A DNA stretch of 64,000 bases. It comes from Pseudomonas chlororaphis subsp. aurantiaca. Lineage in GTDB: Bacteria; Pseudomonadota; Gammaproteobacteria; Pseudomonadales; Pseudomonadaceae. Below the pieces are notes generated by a model. It searched no databases, was not told the origin of the DNA, and saw only the letters and a program-made list of their open reading frames with translations. Made by a program: the position numbers and the translations under genes. How positions within the stretch are numbered: position 1 is the first letter of the stretch; every line of letters starts with the position of its first letter. Below, one piece after another: positions 9,053 through 18,381 of the stretch. The stretch lies in assembly GCF_013466605.1 (NCBI RefSeq), contig NZ_CP059162.1, forward strand, positions 2,356,001 through 2,420,000, in the 5' to 3' direction.

Positions 9053-10243
9053 ATGAAACCAGGATTATCCGCGATGAAGTCCAAACCCTTGAAGTTTGCC
9101 GCATTGTCGGCCGTCGGCCTGGCGCTGCTGTCGGCGTTGTCCGGCTGCGGTCCGGACCAGGTACTGGCCCCGCCCGCGCCGCCGACGGTTTCGGTGAGCC
9201 AGCCGGTGAACCGGCAGATCATCGATTGGGACAGTTTCACCGGACGTTTCGAGGCTACCGATTCGGTGGAAGTGCGTTCGCGGGTCAGCGGCTACCTGGA
9301 AGAGGTCGCCTTCACCGACGGCGCCATCGTCAAGAAGGGCGACCTGCTGTTCGTCATCGATTCGCGCTCCTTCCAGGCCGCGGTGGTCCAGGCCCAGGGC
9401 AAGCTGGCCCAGGTACGTTCGCAACTGGCCCTGGCCGAGCAGGAGTATGCCCGGGCCAAGGTGCTGATCGAGTCGAAGACCATTGCCCGCAGCCTGTATG
9501 ACCAGCGCTTGCAGGCGCGGCAGGCGGCCCAGGCCGAAGTCCTGAGCGCCGAAGGCGCCTTGAGCAATGCCCGGCTCGACCTGGAGTTCACTCGCATCAC
9601 CGCGCCCATGAGCGGGCGGATCAGCCGCAAGCTGATCAGCGAAGGCAACCTGGTCAATGGCGGCAACAACAATGCGACCCTGCTGACCACCATCGTGTCC
9701 CTGGACCCCATCGACATCTACTTCGATATCGATGAGCAGAGCTACCTCAAGTACCGCCGCCAGGAGCAGGGCGCCGTGGGCCAGAACCCGGTGCGCATCG
9801 CCTTGCCGGGGCAGAGCGAGCCGACCCTGAGCGGGCGCATGGACTTCATCGACAATCGCCTCGACCCGTCCACCGGCACCCTGCGCCAGCGCGCCCGGGT
9901 GGCCAACCCGGATTTGCGCCTGAGCCCGGGGCAGTTCGGGCGTGTGCAGTTCTCCGGGCGCCCGAGCTATCAGGCGCTGTTGCTGCCGGACACGGCGATC
10001 AGCGTCGATGCCACGCGCAAGGTGGTCTATGTGCTCAATGCGCAGAACCAGGTGGAACTGCGTCCGGTGCAACTGGGCAAGCTGCATGACGGCCTGCGCG
10101 AAGTCGCCAGCGGCCTGCTGCCCGAGGACCGGGTAATCGTCGACGGCATCCAGCGGGTGCGCGTCGGCGAGACCGCGACCGCCAGCGAGCAGGCCCTGGC
10201 GCTGGCGCCGAAGGCCTCGGCCAGCGAAGGAGCGCCGCTATGA
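9053..10243 (+). CDS. RND efflux periplasmic adaptor lipoprotein (MexE-like)
   Basis: A 396-residue membrane fusion protein that bridges the inner-membrane RND pump to the outer-membrane channel. The N-terminus has a lipobox 'LLSALSGCGPD', so it is lipid-anchored on the periplasmic side. The lipoyl-like domain ('VRSRVSGYLEEVAFTDGAIVKKGDLLFVIDSRSF'-type pattern), the alpha-hairpin (about residues 100-165) and the beta-barrel/membrane-proximal domains follow in family order. It most resembles MexE. ATG 9053 has GGAG 7 nt upstream; the second Met, seven codons later, is possible. The stop overlaps the next start by 4 nt (ATGA). Confidence 0.9.
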   Translation: MKPGLSAMKSKPLKFAALSAVGLALLSALSGCGPDQVLAPPAPPTVSVSQPVNRQIIDWDSFTGRFEATDSVEVRSRVSGYLEEVAFTDGAIVKKGDLLFVIDSRSFQAAVVQAQGKLAQVRSQLALAEQEYARAKVLIESKTIARSLYDQRLQARQAAQAEVLSAEGALSNARLDLEFTRITAPMSGRISRKLISEGNLVNGGNNNATLLTTIVSLDPIDIYFDIDEQSYLKYRRQEQGAVGQNPVRIALPGQSEPTLSGRMDFIDNRLDPSTGTLRQRARVANPDLRLSPGQFGRVQFSGRPSYQALLLPDTAISVDATRKVVYVLNAQNQVELRPVQLGKLHDGLREVASGLLPEDRVIVDGIQRVRVGETATASEQALALAPKASASEGAPL

Positions 10244-13200
10244 ACCTGGGGAAAATCTCCGTCGAACAGCCGGTGCTGGCGATCGTGCTGTCCATCGTGC
10301 TGATGATCGTCGGCGGCCTGGCCTACCTGATCCTGCCGACGTCCGAGTACCCGGACATCGCGCCGCCCACCGTGGTGGTGCAGGCGACCTACCCGGGCGC
10401 GTCGGCGCAGACCGTGGCCGAGACCCTGGCGATCCCCCTCGAACAGGAGGTCAACGGCGTCGAGGACATGCTTTACATGTACAGCCAGGCGACCTCCGAT
10501 GGCAGCCTCAACCTGACCGTGACGTTCAAGAGCGGCACCGATGTCGACAAGGCCCAGGTGCTGGTGCAGAACCGTGTGGCCCTGGCCACGCCACGCCTGC
10601 CGGAGCCGGTACAGCGCAGCGGCGTGTCGGTGCGCAAGTCGTCGCCGACCCAGCTGTCGACCATCTTCATTTCCTCGCCCAAGGGCACCTACGACCAGCT
10701 CTACGTTTCCAACTTCGCCATCCGGACCGTCGCCGATACCCTCAAGCGCATCGACGGCGTGGGCGACATCAATCCGCTGGGCGCCCGTGAATACTCCATG
10801 CGCATCTGGCTCGACCCGGAACGCGTGGCGTCCTTCAACCTGACACCGGCGGACATCATTGCCGCGGTGCGCGCGCAGAACACCCAGGTGGCGGGCGGGG
10901 TGATCGCGCAACCGCCGGTGGCGTCCCAGGCCTTCCAGCCGAACCTGATTTTCGAAGGCCGCCTGAAAGAGCCGGCAGACTTCGACAACATCGTCATCAA
11001 GTCCGGCAGCGCCGGGCGCCTGGTGCGCCTGAAGGATGTGGCGCGCACCGAAATCGCCGGCCTGGCCTACGTCAACAACACCTATTACCTGCGCCACCCG
11101 GCCATCGGCTTGCAGGTGCTGCAACGTCCCGGCGCCAATGCCCTGGCCACCATGAAGGTGGTCGAGCAAACGATGCAGGACCTGAGCAAGGAATTCCCCG
11201 AAGGCATCGAATACAGCATCGGCTATAACCCCACCGCGTTCATCGCCGACAGCATCGGCGAGCTGGGCAAGACCATCTACGAGGCGGTGATCCTGGTGGT
11301 GCTGGTGATCCTGGTATTCCTGCAAGGCTGGCGTCCGTCGATCATCCCGATCCTGGCGATTCCGGTGTCGCTGGTGGGGACCTTCGCGGTCATGGCCATG
11401 CTCGGTTACTCGATCAACAACCTGACCCTGTTCGGCCTGGTGCTGGCGGTGGGCATCGTGGTCGACAATGCCATCGTCGTGGTGGAAAACGTCGAGCGTC
11501 ATCTGGCCGAAGGCAAGAGCCCGTTGCAGGCCACGCTGATCACCATGCAGGAAATTGGCGGCGCGCTGGTGGCGATCACCCTGGTGCTCTGCGCGGTGTT
11601 CATTCCCACGGCGTTCATTCCGGGGATCTCCGGTGAGTTCTTCCGTCAGTTCGGCATCACCATCGCGGTGGCCACGGCGATCTCGCTGTTCAACTCGGTG
11701 ACCCTGTCGCCGGCGCTGGCGGCGATGATTCTGCGACGCCACGACCCCAAGGCGCATCAGGCGCCACGGCGCGGCGTGTCCGGCCTGCTCAAGCGCGCAG
11801 CGGAAGGCTTCAACCGCGGCTTCCTCAAGCTTTCGGTGGGCTATGCCGGCAGCGTACGTGGCCTGGTGGCGCGCACTCCATTGATGCTGGCGATCTACGC
11901 GGTATTGATCGCGGCCACGGCATACCTGCTGGTGTCCACGCCCAAGGGCTTCATTCCGGCCCAGGACCGCGGTTACCTGGTGGTGATCGTGCAACTGCCG
12001 GAAGGCGCTGCGCTGGAGCGCACCAATGAGATTTCCCGGCAGATCGAAGCCATCGCCCTGCAGGTGCCGGGTGTCGACCGGGTGCCGACGTTCTCCGGGT
12101 TCTCCATGGTCACCGGTACCAGCTCTTCCAACTCGTCCGGCCTGGCGCCGGTGTTCGAACCCTGGTCCAAGCGCAAGCTGCGCGGCCTGACCTCGGACAA
12201 GATCGCCGCCGACCTGCGTGAGCGCCTGAAAGTGGTCAGCGGCGCGTCGGTGATTGTCGCCACGCCGCCTCCGGTCCAGGGCCTGGGCAGCACCGGCGGC
12301 TTCTCCATGCGCCTGCAGGACCGTGCCGGCCTGGGCAGCCAGGCCCTGGCCAAGGCCACCGAGCAACTGATCGCCGCGGCCAATGCAACCCAGGGCATGA
12401 CCGGTGTCTACTCGCCGTTCTCGGCCCGTACGCCGCAGGTGTTCGTCGAGCTGGACCGTGAGCGCGCCGAGATGCTCGGGGTGCCCAGCAGCCAGATCAA
12501 CCAGGCCATCGAGACCTATTTCGGCTCGACCTACATCAACGACTTCAACTTGGTGGGGCGCACCTATCGGGTGACGGCCCAGGCGGACTTGCCGTACCGG
12601 GTCACGCCAGAGGACCTGGCGCGGGTCAAGGTGCGCAACGAGGCCGGTGACATGGTGCCGATCGCCAGCGTCACGCGGTTGCACGAGTCGCTGGGGGTCG
12701 AGCGTTTCCCACGCTACAACCTGTTCCCGACCGCGGAAATCAACGGCGACACCTTGCCCGGGCTGGGCTCCGATTTCGCCCTGCAAACCATGGAGCGCCT
12801 GGCCGAGCAGACCCTGCCTCCGGGCATCACCTACCAGTGGACCGACCTGAGCTACCAGCAGACCACCGCCGGCAACATGGGCCTGCTGGTATTCCCGCTC
12901 TGTGTGATCTTCGTCTACCTGGTGCTGGCCGCGCAGTACGGCAGCTGGAGCCTGCCGCTGGCAATCCTGCTGATCGTGCCCATGTGTCTGCTGGCCGCCG
13001 CCGGTGGCGTGCGCCTGATGGGCCTGGACATCAACATCCTGACCCAGATCGGATTCATCGTGCTGGTGGGGCTGGCGGCGAAAAACGCCATCCTGATCGT
13101 CGAGGTGGCGCGGCAGCAGGAGCAGGACGGGCAGGGCATCGTTGATGCCGTGGTGGAGGCGTGTCGCCTGCGCCTGCGACCGATCCTGATGACCTCCCTG

Positions 13201-13422
13201 GCCTTCATCCTCGGTGTGCTGCCGCTGGTGCTGTCCGAGGGCGCCGGTTCGGAAATGCGCCAGGCGGTCGGTTCGGCGGTGTTCTTCGGCATGATCGGCG
13301 TGACCCTGTTCGGCCTGCTGTTCACCCCGATCTTCTATGTCCTGATCCGCCGTCTCGCCGGGGGCGAGCGGCGGTTGCAGGCCCCATCCAGCGTCTCTGC
13401 TTCGGGAGTGGTCCATGAATAA
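10240..13422 (+). CDS. RND efflux inner-membrane transporter, HAE1 family (MexF-like)
   Basis: A 1,060-residue proton-driven drug/solvent exporter. It has the HAE1 layout: TM1 ('VLAIVLSIVLMIVGGLAYL'), a large periplasmic loop, TM2-6 with the proton-relay pair of Asp in 'VGIVVDNAIVVVENVERH', TM7, a second periplasmic loop, and TM8-12 with 'GLAAKNAILIVEVA' containing the conserved Lys. Length and motifs match MexF/MexB-class pumps. It is translationally coupled to the adaptor gene (4-nt overlap) and to the channel gene (8-nt overlap). Substrates cannot be predicted; MexF-like pumps often export aromatic antibiotics and quorum-signal precursors. Confidence 0.93.
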   Translation: MNLGKISVEQPVLAIVLSIVLMIVGGLAYLILPTSEYPDIAPPTVVVQATYPGASAQTVAETLAIPLEQEVNGVEDMLYMYSQATSDGSLNLTVTFKSGTDVDKAQVLVQNRVALATPRLPEPVQRSGVSVRKSSPTQLSTIFISSPKGTYDQLYVSNFAIRTVADTLKRIDGVGDINPLGAREYSMRIWLDPERVASFNLTPADIIAAVRAQNTQVAGGVIAQPPVASQAFQPNLIFEGRLKEPADFDNIVIKSGSAGRLVRLKDVARTEIAGLAYVNNTYYLRHPAIGLQVLQRPGANALATMKVVEQTMQDLSKEFPEGIEYSIGYNPTAFIADSIGELGKTIYEAVILVVLVILVFLQGWRPSIIPILAIPVSLVGTFAVMAMLGYSINNLTLFGLVLAVGIVVDNAIVVVENVERHLAEGKSPLQATLITMQEIGGALVAITLVLCAVFIPTAFIPGISGEFFRQFGITIAVATAISLFNSVTLSPALAAMILRRHDPKAHQAPRRGVSGLLKRAAEGFNRGFLKLSVGYAGSVRGLVARTPLMLAIYAVLIAATAYLLVSTPKGFIPAQDRGYLVVIVQLPEGAALERTNEISRQIEAIALQVPGVDRVPTFSGFSMVTGTSSSNSSGLAPVFEPWSKRKLRGLTSDKIAADLRERLKVVSGASVIVATPPPVQGLGSTGGFSMRLQDRAGLGSQALAKATEQLIAAANATQGMTGVYSPFSARTPQVFVELDRERAEMLGVPSSQINQAIETYFGSTYINDFNLVGRTYRVTAQADLPYRVTPEDLARVKVRNEAGDMVPIASVTRLHESLGVERFPRYNLFPTAEINGDTLPGLGSDFALQTMERLAEQTLPPGITYQWTDLSYQQTTAGNMGLLVFPLCVIFVYLVLAAQYGSWSLPLAILLIVPMCLLAAAGGVRLMGLDINILTQIGFIVLVGLAAKNAILIVEVARQQEQDGQGIVDAVVEACRLRLRPILMTSLAFILGVLPLVLSEGAGSEMRQAVGSAVFFGMIGVTLFGLLFTPIFYVLIRRLAGGERRLQAPSSVSASGVVHE

Positions 13423-14797
13423 CCTGCTGCGTTTTCCCGCCCTGGCCTTTACCGCGGCGCTGCTTGCGGCCTGCGCCGCGCCGACCTTGCCACCGGCTGT
13501 CGAGGCGCCCGCCGGGCGTTTCGTCAATGCGCCGCAAATCCCGACGGCGGGCATTGCCGAGCAATGGTGGACGCTGTACCACGACCCTTTGCTCGACCGC
13601 CTGGTGGCGCGGGCGCTGGAGGAAAGCCTCGACCTGCAGATCGCCCTGGTGCGGATCGATGCCAGTCGTGCCTTGCGCGGCGTCGCGGCCGCCGGCGCGA
13701 GCCCCGAGCTGAACCTGGGGGCCAGTGCCGCCCGGCAACGGATCTCGGCGGACCAGGCCGGGTTCAGCGAACCCTTGATTACCGAGCCGCTGAGCCTGGG
13801 TCTCGACGCCTCCTGGGAGATCGACCTGTTCGGGCGGATTCGCGAAGGCGTGCGGGCCGCCGATGCCGACCTGCAGGCCAGCGCGGAAGAGGCGCGCGGA
13901 GTCAAGGTGGCGCTGGTCACCGAGGTGGTGCAGGCCTATGCCCAGGCACGGGGGCTGGAAGAGCGCCTGAGCATCGTGCGGCAGAACGCCGAGAGCCAGA
14001 GCCGCACCCTGCAACTGACCGAGCAGTTGTATGCGGCGGGCAGCAGCCCGCAGGCCGATCTGCTGCGGGCGCGTTCCCAGTCGGAATCCACCGCGGCCCA
14101 GGTGCCGGCCCTGCAACTGGAGTGGCAGCGTTCGCTGCACCGCCTGGCAGTGTTGCTGGCGCAGCCGAGCGAGGCGCTGTACCAGCAGTTCGCCGCCAGC
14201 CCGGCGCAACTGAGCGAGGTGGATCTGGTGGATGCCGGCACCCCGGCCGACCTGCTGCGTCGGCGCCCCGACATCCGCGCTGCCGAGGCCCGGCTGATCG
14301 CTGCCTACGCGCGGGTCGGGGTGGCCAAGGCCGACCTGCTGCCGCGCCTGAGCCTGTCGGCGGCCCTGGGCTCGCTGGTCGACGGTGTCAGTGCCGCGAA
14401 CCTGGCCAGCTCGACCTTCTGGCTGGCCGGTATCAATGCCAGCGTGCCGCTGCTGGACGGCGGACGCCGGCGCGCGGTGGTGGAACTGCGCGATGCCGAG
14501 GGGCGCCAGGCCTTGCTCGGCTATCGCCGTACCGTGCTCGGCGCAGTGGCGGAAGTCGAGTCGGCCCTCGCCGCGGCTCGGCGCAATGCCGAGAGCCAGC
14601 AGCATCTGGCCAGTGCCGCGGCGCAGGCCAGTTCGGCGGCGCAGCAGATCCAGCGTTCCTGGGCCGCCGGCGAGGCGCCGTTTCTCGATGTGTTGCAGGC
14701 CCAGCGGGTCGAGCTCACGGCGCAGAACGCGCTGTCGCGGATCAAGACCGCGCAGTTGCAGAACCAGGCTGTGCTGGTGCGGGCGCTCGGTGGTTGA
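13415..14797 (+). CDS. RND outer-membrane efflux channel lipoprotein (NodT/OprN family)
   Basis: A 460-residue outer-membrane factor of the NodT family. The signal peptide ends in lipobox 'LLAACAAP', so the mature protein is probably lipid-modified at its N-terminal Cys. Two tandem OEP repeats are visible, with the family motifs 'WWTLYHDPLLDRLVARALEESLDLQIA' split over about residues 49-75, and 'LLRRRPDIRAAEARLIAAYARVG' split over about 281-303. It forms a trimeric exit duct for the adjacent adaptor and pump. It overlaps the pump gene by 8 nt, and no local regulator gene is seen, unlike mexT-mexEF-oprN. Confidence 0.92.
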   Translation: MNNLLRFPALAFTAALLAACAAPTLPPAVEAPAGRFVNAPQIPTAGIAEQWWTLYHDPLLDRLVARALEESLDLQIALVRIDASRALRGVAAAGASPELNLGASAARQRISADQAGFSEPLITEPLSLGLDASWEIDLFGRIREGVRAADADLQASAEEARGVKVALVTEVVQAYAQARGLEERLSIVRQNAESQSRTLQLTEQLYAAGSSPQADLLRARSQSESTAAQVPALQLEWQRSLHRLAVLLAQPSEALYQQFAASPAQLSEVDLVDAGTPADLLRRRPDIRAAEARLIAAYARVGVAKADLLPRLSLSAALGSLVDGVSAANLASSTFWLAGINASVPLLDGGRRRAVVELRDAEGRQALLGYRRTVLGAVAEVESALAAARRNAESQQHLASAAAQASSAAQQIQRSWAAGEAPFLDVLQAQRVELTAQNALSRIKTAQLQNQAVLVRALGG

Positions 14798-14915
14798 ACG
14801 GGGAGCAACGAATCTGTGGTTCGCGGCGGCGTGGGCATTTACAGCGTCTATGCTCAAGCGGCACCGCGCATCTGAAAGGCGCGGGTCTTGTCTTCAATTA
14901 CAAGGATGAATGTCT

Positions 14916-15503
14916 ATGAAGCCGCTTCACTCTCTGGCCAAAGCCGTTGCCTTGGCCACTCTGTTGTCCGCTGCCAGCCTGCATGCCCATGCCGCCGACA
15001 TTCCGTTGGCCGGTACCGTGGAGGCCGATGAACTGGTGACCAAGGTGCTCTCCGTGGATGCCGCCAAACATCGCGTGGTGCTGGAAGGTGCCCAGGGCCA
15101 ACCGGTGCATGTGCAACTTAGCGATCAGGCCAAGGACCTGGGCAATTTGAAGGTGGGCGATCAGGTCAATGTGCGGGTCACCCACGCAGTGGTGGCGGTG
15201 CTGGATACCGATGTGGAAAAAGGCCTGCCGAACTCCGCTGAACGCGCCGGGGTGGTTCGCGCCACCAAGGACAACCCCAACCCGGGCGGTGAAGCCTATC
15301 GCCAGGTGCAGGTGCAACTGAAGATCACCGACATCGACCTTAAGAACAACCAGCTGACCTTCCAGGGGCCGGCGGGCAACAAGAAGGTCCTGGACGTGGA
15401 AAAACCGGAAGTCCAGGCCCGGTTGAAAGACCTCAAGATCGGCCAGAGCGTGGTGGTGACCTACACCGATGTATTGCAAGTCACGACCCAGCACGAAGGT
15501 TGA
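14916..15503 (+). CDS. Periplasmic protein with two internal repeats, function unknown
   Basis: A 195-residue exported protein that I do not recognise. The signal peptide runs to about residue 27 ('LHAHAADIP'). The mature part holds two related beta-rich repeats, residues about 41-95 and 134-188. Each runs from a 'VDA/IDL' strand through 'VVLEG.QG' or 'LTFQGPAG' to a closing 'LKVGDQVNVRVTHAV' or 'LKIGQSVVVTYTDVL'. This OB- or S1-like pattern suggests a duplicated small barrel. ATG 14916 is preferred over the ATG at 14910 because AAGGA lies about 9 nt before it. It follows the RND operon by 118 nt and may be transcribed separately. Confidence 0.65.
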   Translation: MKPLHSLAKAVALATLLSAASLHAHAADIPLAGTVEADELVTKVLSVDAAKHRVVLEGAQGQPVHVQLSDQAKDLGNLKVGDQVNVRVTHAVVAVLDTDVEKGLPNSAERAGVVRATKDNPNPGGEAYRQVQVQLKITDIDLKNNQLTFQGPAGNKKVLDVEKPEVQARLKDLKIGQSVVVTYTDVLQVTTQHEG

Positions 15504-15902
15504 CTGAGACCGGGCGCTGGTCGTTGTGGCGGCCGGCGTGCCGGATCTCGAAAGGTCCGTGCGGGGAGTTGAACGAAAGTGAGCGGAATGAAAAAATTTC
15601 CGCCAGCTTTGTGTTCAGAATTCTTCAGAAGATGTGCACGGACTTTCTTTTGTCGTTCGATTAAAATAGTTCTCGTTCGCCCGGTGCAAGGGCTCTTTAC
15701 CGGTGCATGGATTGCCAGGCCAGAGCACTGGGCGAACACCCTCTCCAGGGTTCCCGCCCCACGATTTCCGTAACGCCGCTCATGCCACCCGCACAGGTTC
15801 GACGCCTGTTGCCAGCGGTTGCCAAGAGCGCTCGGCTCCCCCTCCAGCAAGACGCCTTAGCGACACAGCCGCCTGCTGCATTGCCTGCCGCCTTGGCCAG
15901 CT
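15504..15902. other. Intergenic region without a convincing gene
   Basis: A 399-bp stretch where the periplasmic protein gene and the HigBA operon converge. Short open frames exist on both strands but none combines a ribosome binding site with protein-like composition. Around 15580-15680 the sequence is AT-rich compared with its neighbours. I see no strong terminator or RNA gene. Confidence 0.5.
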
Positions 15903-16193
15903 TCAGCCTCGGGATACGGTGGTGCACAGCTGCAGGCCCAGCGCGCGCATGACCTTGACCACGGTATCGAAGCGCGGCTTGGCCCCCGGGGCAAAAGCCT
16001 TGTAGAGGCTGGCCCGGCCCTGGCCGGTGGTCTTGGCAATCTGCGTCATGCCCCGGGCCCTGGCGACGTGGCCCAGGGCGCGGATCAGTTCGTCGGTATC
16101 GCCATCGGCCAGGACCTGGGACAGGTATTCGCTGATCGCCTGATCGCTGTCGAGCAGGGCGGCGATGTCGAAGGGAACCAGTGTGTCGGACAT
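15903..16193 (-). CDS. HigA-type antitoxin, HTH protein
   Basis: A 96-residue antitoxin of the 'putative addiction module antidote' family (HigA/RelB-like with a helix-turn-helix). The N-terminal part 'FDIAALLDSDQAISEYLSQVL' and the HTH 'IAKTTGQGRASLYKAFAPGAKPRFDTVVKVMRAL' (about residues 52-88) are diagnostic. It should neutralise the toxin encoded just upstream and repress the operon through its HTH. The ATG at 16193 follows the toxin stop by 1 nt; the longer open frame to 16259 would overlap the toxin gene and adds a proline-rich tail that the family lacks. Confidence 0.85.
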   Translation of the reverse strand: MSDTLVPFDIAALLDSDQAISEYLSQVLADGDTDELIRALGHVARARGMTQIAKTTGQGRASLYKAFAPGAKPRFDTVVKVMRALGLQLCTTVSRG

Positions 16194-16194
16194 A

Positions 16195-16488
16195 TCAGAA
16201 CTCCTTGGCCAGGGAACGGGCCTGGCAGATATCGGCGGGCTGGCTGGACTTGTCGCCACCCAGCAGCAGGACGATCAGGGTATTGCCGCGAACCGTGAAA
16301 TAGAGGCGGTAGCCGGCGCCTGTATTCACGCACATTTCCGGGAGGCCGCCACCGAGGTTTTTCACATCGCCCAGGTTGCCCGCCGAAGCCCGCTCGATAC
16401 GCCGAGCGATGGCTATCCTGGCGCGCAGGTCCCGTAGTGTGGTGTGCCATTGGGCAAAGACGGTCGTCTGCAGGATCTCGTAATCCAT
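16195..16488 (-). CDS. HigB/RelE-type toxin
   Basis: A 97-residue toxin of the RelE/ParE superfamily ('addiction module killer protein' type), predicted to act as a ribosome-dependent mRNA endonuclease. The family pattern is clear: 'FAQWHTTLRDLRARIAIARRI' helix, 'GDVKNLGGGLPEM', 'GAGYRLYFT' and 'LLLGGDKSSQPADI'. Toxin-first order and 1-nt spacing to the antitoxin are typical of HigBA. I start at ATG 16488 ('MDYEIL') to match the family N-terminus; an ATG at 16503 lacks a Shine-Dalgarno sequence. The operon promoter must lie in 16490-16560. Confidence 0.85.
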   Translation of the reverse strand: MDYEILQTTVFAQWHTTLRDLRARIAIARRIERASAGNLGDVKNLGGGLPEMCVNTGAGYRLYFTVRGNTLIVLLLGGDKSSQPADICQARSLAKEF

Positions 16489-16683
16489 GAGAACTGTATC
16501 CATATAGAGACAAAATAAAAAGGGGTAATGACCCCCAGGCGACTGACGGTGCACCTGAAGACGTCATGGGAAGGTAAGCAGGAGGGGAGTGGGCGAGGCG
16601 GGCTGTTTCGTATCGGCATGTTGTCGACCAGGGCTAGCGAAACACCCTTTAGCCATTGCCCTGCGGCGGCTGCCGGAAAGGGC

Positions 16684-16710
16684 CAGCATCAGCCGTTCTG
16701 GCTGATGCTG
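16684..16710 (-). terminator. Hairpin downstream of hglS
   Basis: CAGCATCAGCC (16684-16694) and GGCTGATGCTG (16700-16710) form a perfect 11-bp stem with a 5-nt loop, 13 nt beyond the hglS stop. The T-run is weak (CCCTTTCC further on), so this may act as an mRNA-stabilising stem as much as a terminator. Confidence 0.6.
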
Positions 16711-16722
16711 TGGGACGCAAAA

Positions 16723-18117
16723 TCAGAGAGCGGGCAGGTTCAGTGCCGTAGCGCATTCCTGGAGCGAGCGCTGTTGGGTGTCGGCGTACAGCTGCAGTTC
16801 ATCGATGGTCGGGCGCCCCAGGGCCCGCTCGAAAGCCTGCCGGTTGGAGTGACCGGCGTAGTGGCTTTGCGCATCGTCGCCCAGGTTGGACTGGAAGATC
16901 CCGGCGGCGCTGACCGGCAGGAAGTCCTCGTACACCAGCGGCTCGGCCCGCACATGCCCGGCGCGGATCAGCGCCTCCAGGCTCGTCGGCCGATCCGCCT
17001 GCTGGCGCGCGGCCAGGCCCTGGTCGCTGACGAAGTAGCGGAAGTACGCCAGGCCCTGTTCACGCATGGCCTCGTGGTTGTCGGGAAAGACGCGAAAGTG
17101 CTCGGCCATCAGTGTGTTGTAACGCTGGGCGTTGGCTTCGTTGGGGAAGTCACCCAGGGCGTCGCGGGCGGCGTTCAACAGCTGGTCGTACAGCGCCCGG
17201 CCTTTGGGGGTGAGGGCGGCGCCGCGCTGTTCGATCTCGCCGAAGCGCGCGCTGTGGCTGCCGCGGCTGTCGGGCTGGTCGGTGAAGGCCACGGGCTCTT
17301 CCAGCGCCTTGAAGCTGGTCTGACGCAGCAGGATCGGGCATTCCCGGCGCGGCGGGCCTTCGATCACCGCCTTGGGCGTGATGCCGTGGGCGGGCATCAG
17401 CGCTTGCACCTGGTCGATGTCCAGGGTGCGTGGCGTCAGGTGGTTGATATGCGGCCCCTTGAACGCCACCACGTCGGCGATCAGCCGGTGCTGGGCGCTC
17501 AGTTGCTGGTACTGCCCGGCCGTGACCGTGGCGCTGTGGTGCCAGCGGAAGGTTTCCAGGGCCTGCTCGACGAATTCCTCGGCGGCGCGATCGTCGAGGC
17601 CGCCCTGGGTTTCGGCCTGCTCGATCAGGGCCAGGGCGCGCGGGGTGAAAATGCTTCGGCGCGCCAGCACCGATTCGGCGAAGCTACGCAACTGCGGATT
17701 GTCGATCAGCTCCAGGCGCAGCAGCGAGGTGAAGACCCGGAACGGGCAGACCTGCAGGGCGCTTTCATGCACCGCGCGAAAGGCCGTGGAATGCACCGGC
17801 ACCCCGGCCGGGGTGAGGTCGTAGTAACCCACCGGCTGCATGCCCATGACCGCGAACAGCCGGCCCAGGGTCGCCAGTTCCGTGGCGGTGCCGACGCGAA
17901 TGGCGCCGTGGCGTTCCAGGTCCAGGCGCTGGATTTCGCCGGTGCTGCGCAGCTGGCGGGCGATCCTCTCGTCGCTGCCCAGGACCCCGGCGTTGACCTG
18001 GGCCACCAGTTCCATCAGGGCGCCGTACAGCGGTACTTCCTCGCGGTACATGTCCGACATCGCCCGTGAAAAACGTTGGCGGATCAGGTCTGGGCTGACG
18101 AAGCTCTGCAGGCTCAT
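16723..18117 (-). CDS. hglS: 2-oxoadipate dioxygenase/decarboxylase
   Basis: A 464-residue Fe(II) enzyme of the DUF1338/VOC superfamily that turns 2-oxoadipate into D-2-hydroxyglutarate in D-lysine catabolism. Residue numbering falls exactly on the residues reported for P. putida HglS: His70 and Arg74 in 'ERHGAIRVGT' and His226 in 'KGPHINHLTPR'. The ATG at 18117 ('MSLQSF') gives the family length; the longer frame to 18261 adds a basic tail without homology. The Shine-Dalgarno sequence is weak. No other lysine catabolism gene lies next to it, which is usual for hglS in Pseudomonas. Confidence 0.92.
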   Translation of the reverse strand: MSLQSFVSPDLIRQRFSRAMSDMYREEVPLYGALMELVAQVNAGVLGSDERIARQLRSTGEIQRLDLERHGAIRVGTATELATLGRLFAVMGMQPVGYYDLTPAGVPVHSTAFRAVHESALQVCPFRVFTSLLRLELIDNPQLRSFAESVLARRSIFTPRALALIEQAETQGGLDDRAAEEFVEQALETFRWHHSATVTAGQYQQLSAQHRLIADVVAFKGPHINHLTPRTLDIDQVQALMPAHGITPKAVIEGPPRRECPILLRQTSFKALEEPVAFTDQPDSRGSHSARFGEIEQRGAALTPKGRALYDQLLNAARDALGDFPNEANAQRYNTLMAEHFRVFPDNHEAMREQGLAYFRYFVSDQGLAARQQADRPTSLEALIRAGHVRAEPLVYEDFLPVSAAGIFQSNLGDDAQSHYAGHSNRQAFERALGRPTIDELQLYADTQQRSLQECATALNLPAL

Positions 18118-18381
18118 AAACAAGGATTCCCGGCGTAGTGAGACAAAGAGGGTAGCGGTGTTGGCTGGGCCTGATTCTGGTCGGCGCGGGGTGTGCTGAC
18201 AAACGAAGTTTCTTCCGGACTTCATTCTGCAAATGAATGCAGGCGGGCAGGACGGCTGCACGGTTTGCCCTGGGCGGGCATGGGCCCTCGCGGCCAGGCG
18301 AGCCGTAGCGGTTTCCGGGGGGCTGAGCGGTGATGGCTATTTGCCGTTGCGCTGATAGACTTCTGAACACGACCGCATCCC

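Noticed and set aside
10027..13920. A 1,297-codon open frame antisense to the RND pump and channel genes
   Set aside because: Its product is rich in His, Arg, Gln and Gly with no fold-like pattern, and the sense strand encodes a clear HAE1 pump. It is a high-GC antisense shadow.
15579..15773. A 64-codon plus-strand frame in the gap before the HigBA genes
   Set aside because: Weak composition, no conserved pattern recognised and no convincing ribosome site; left as intergenic.
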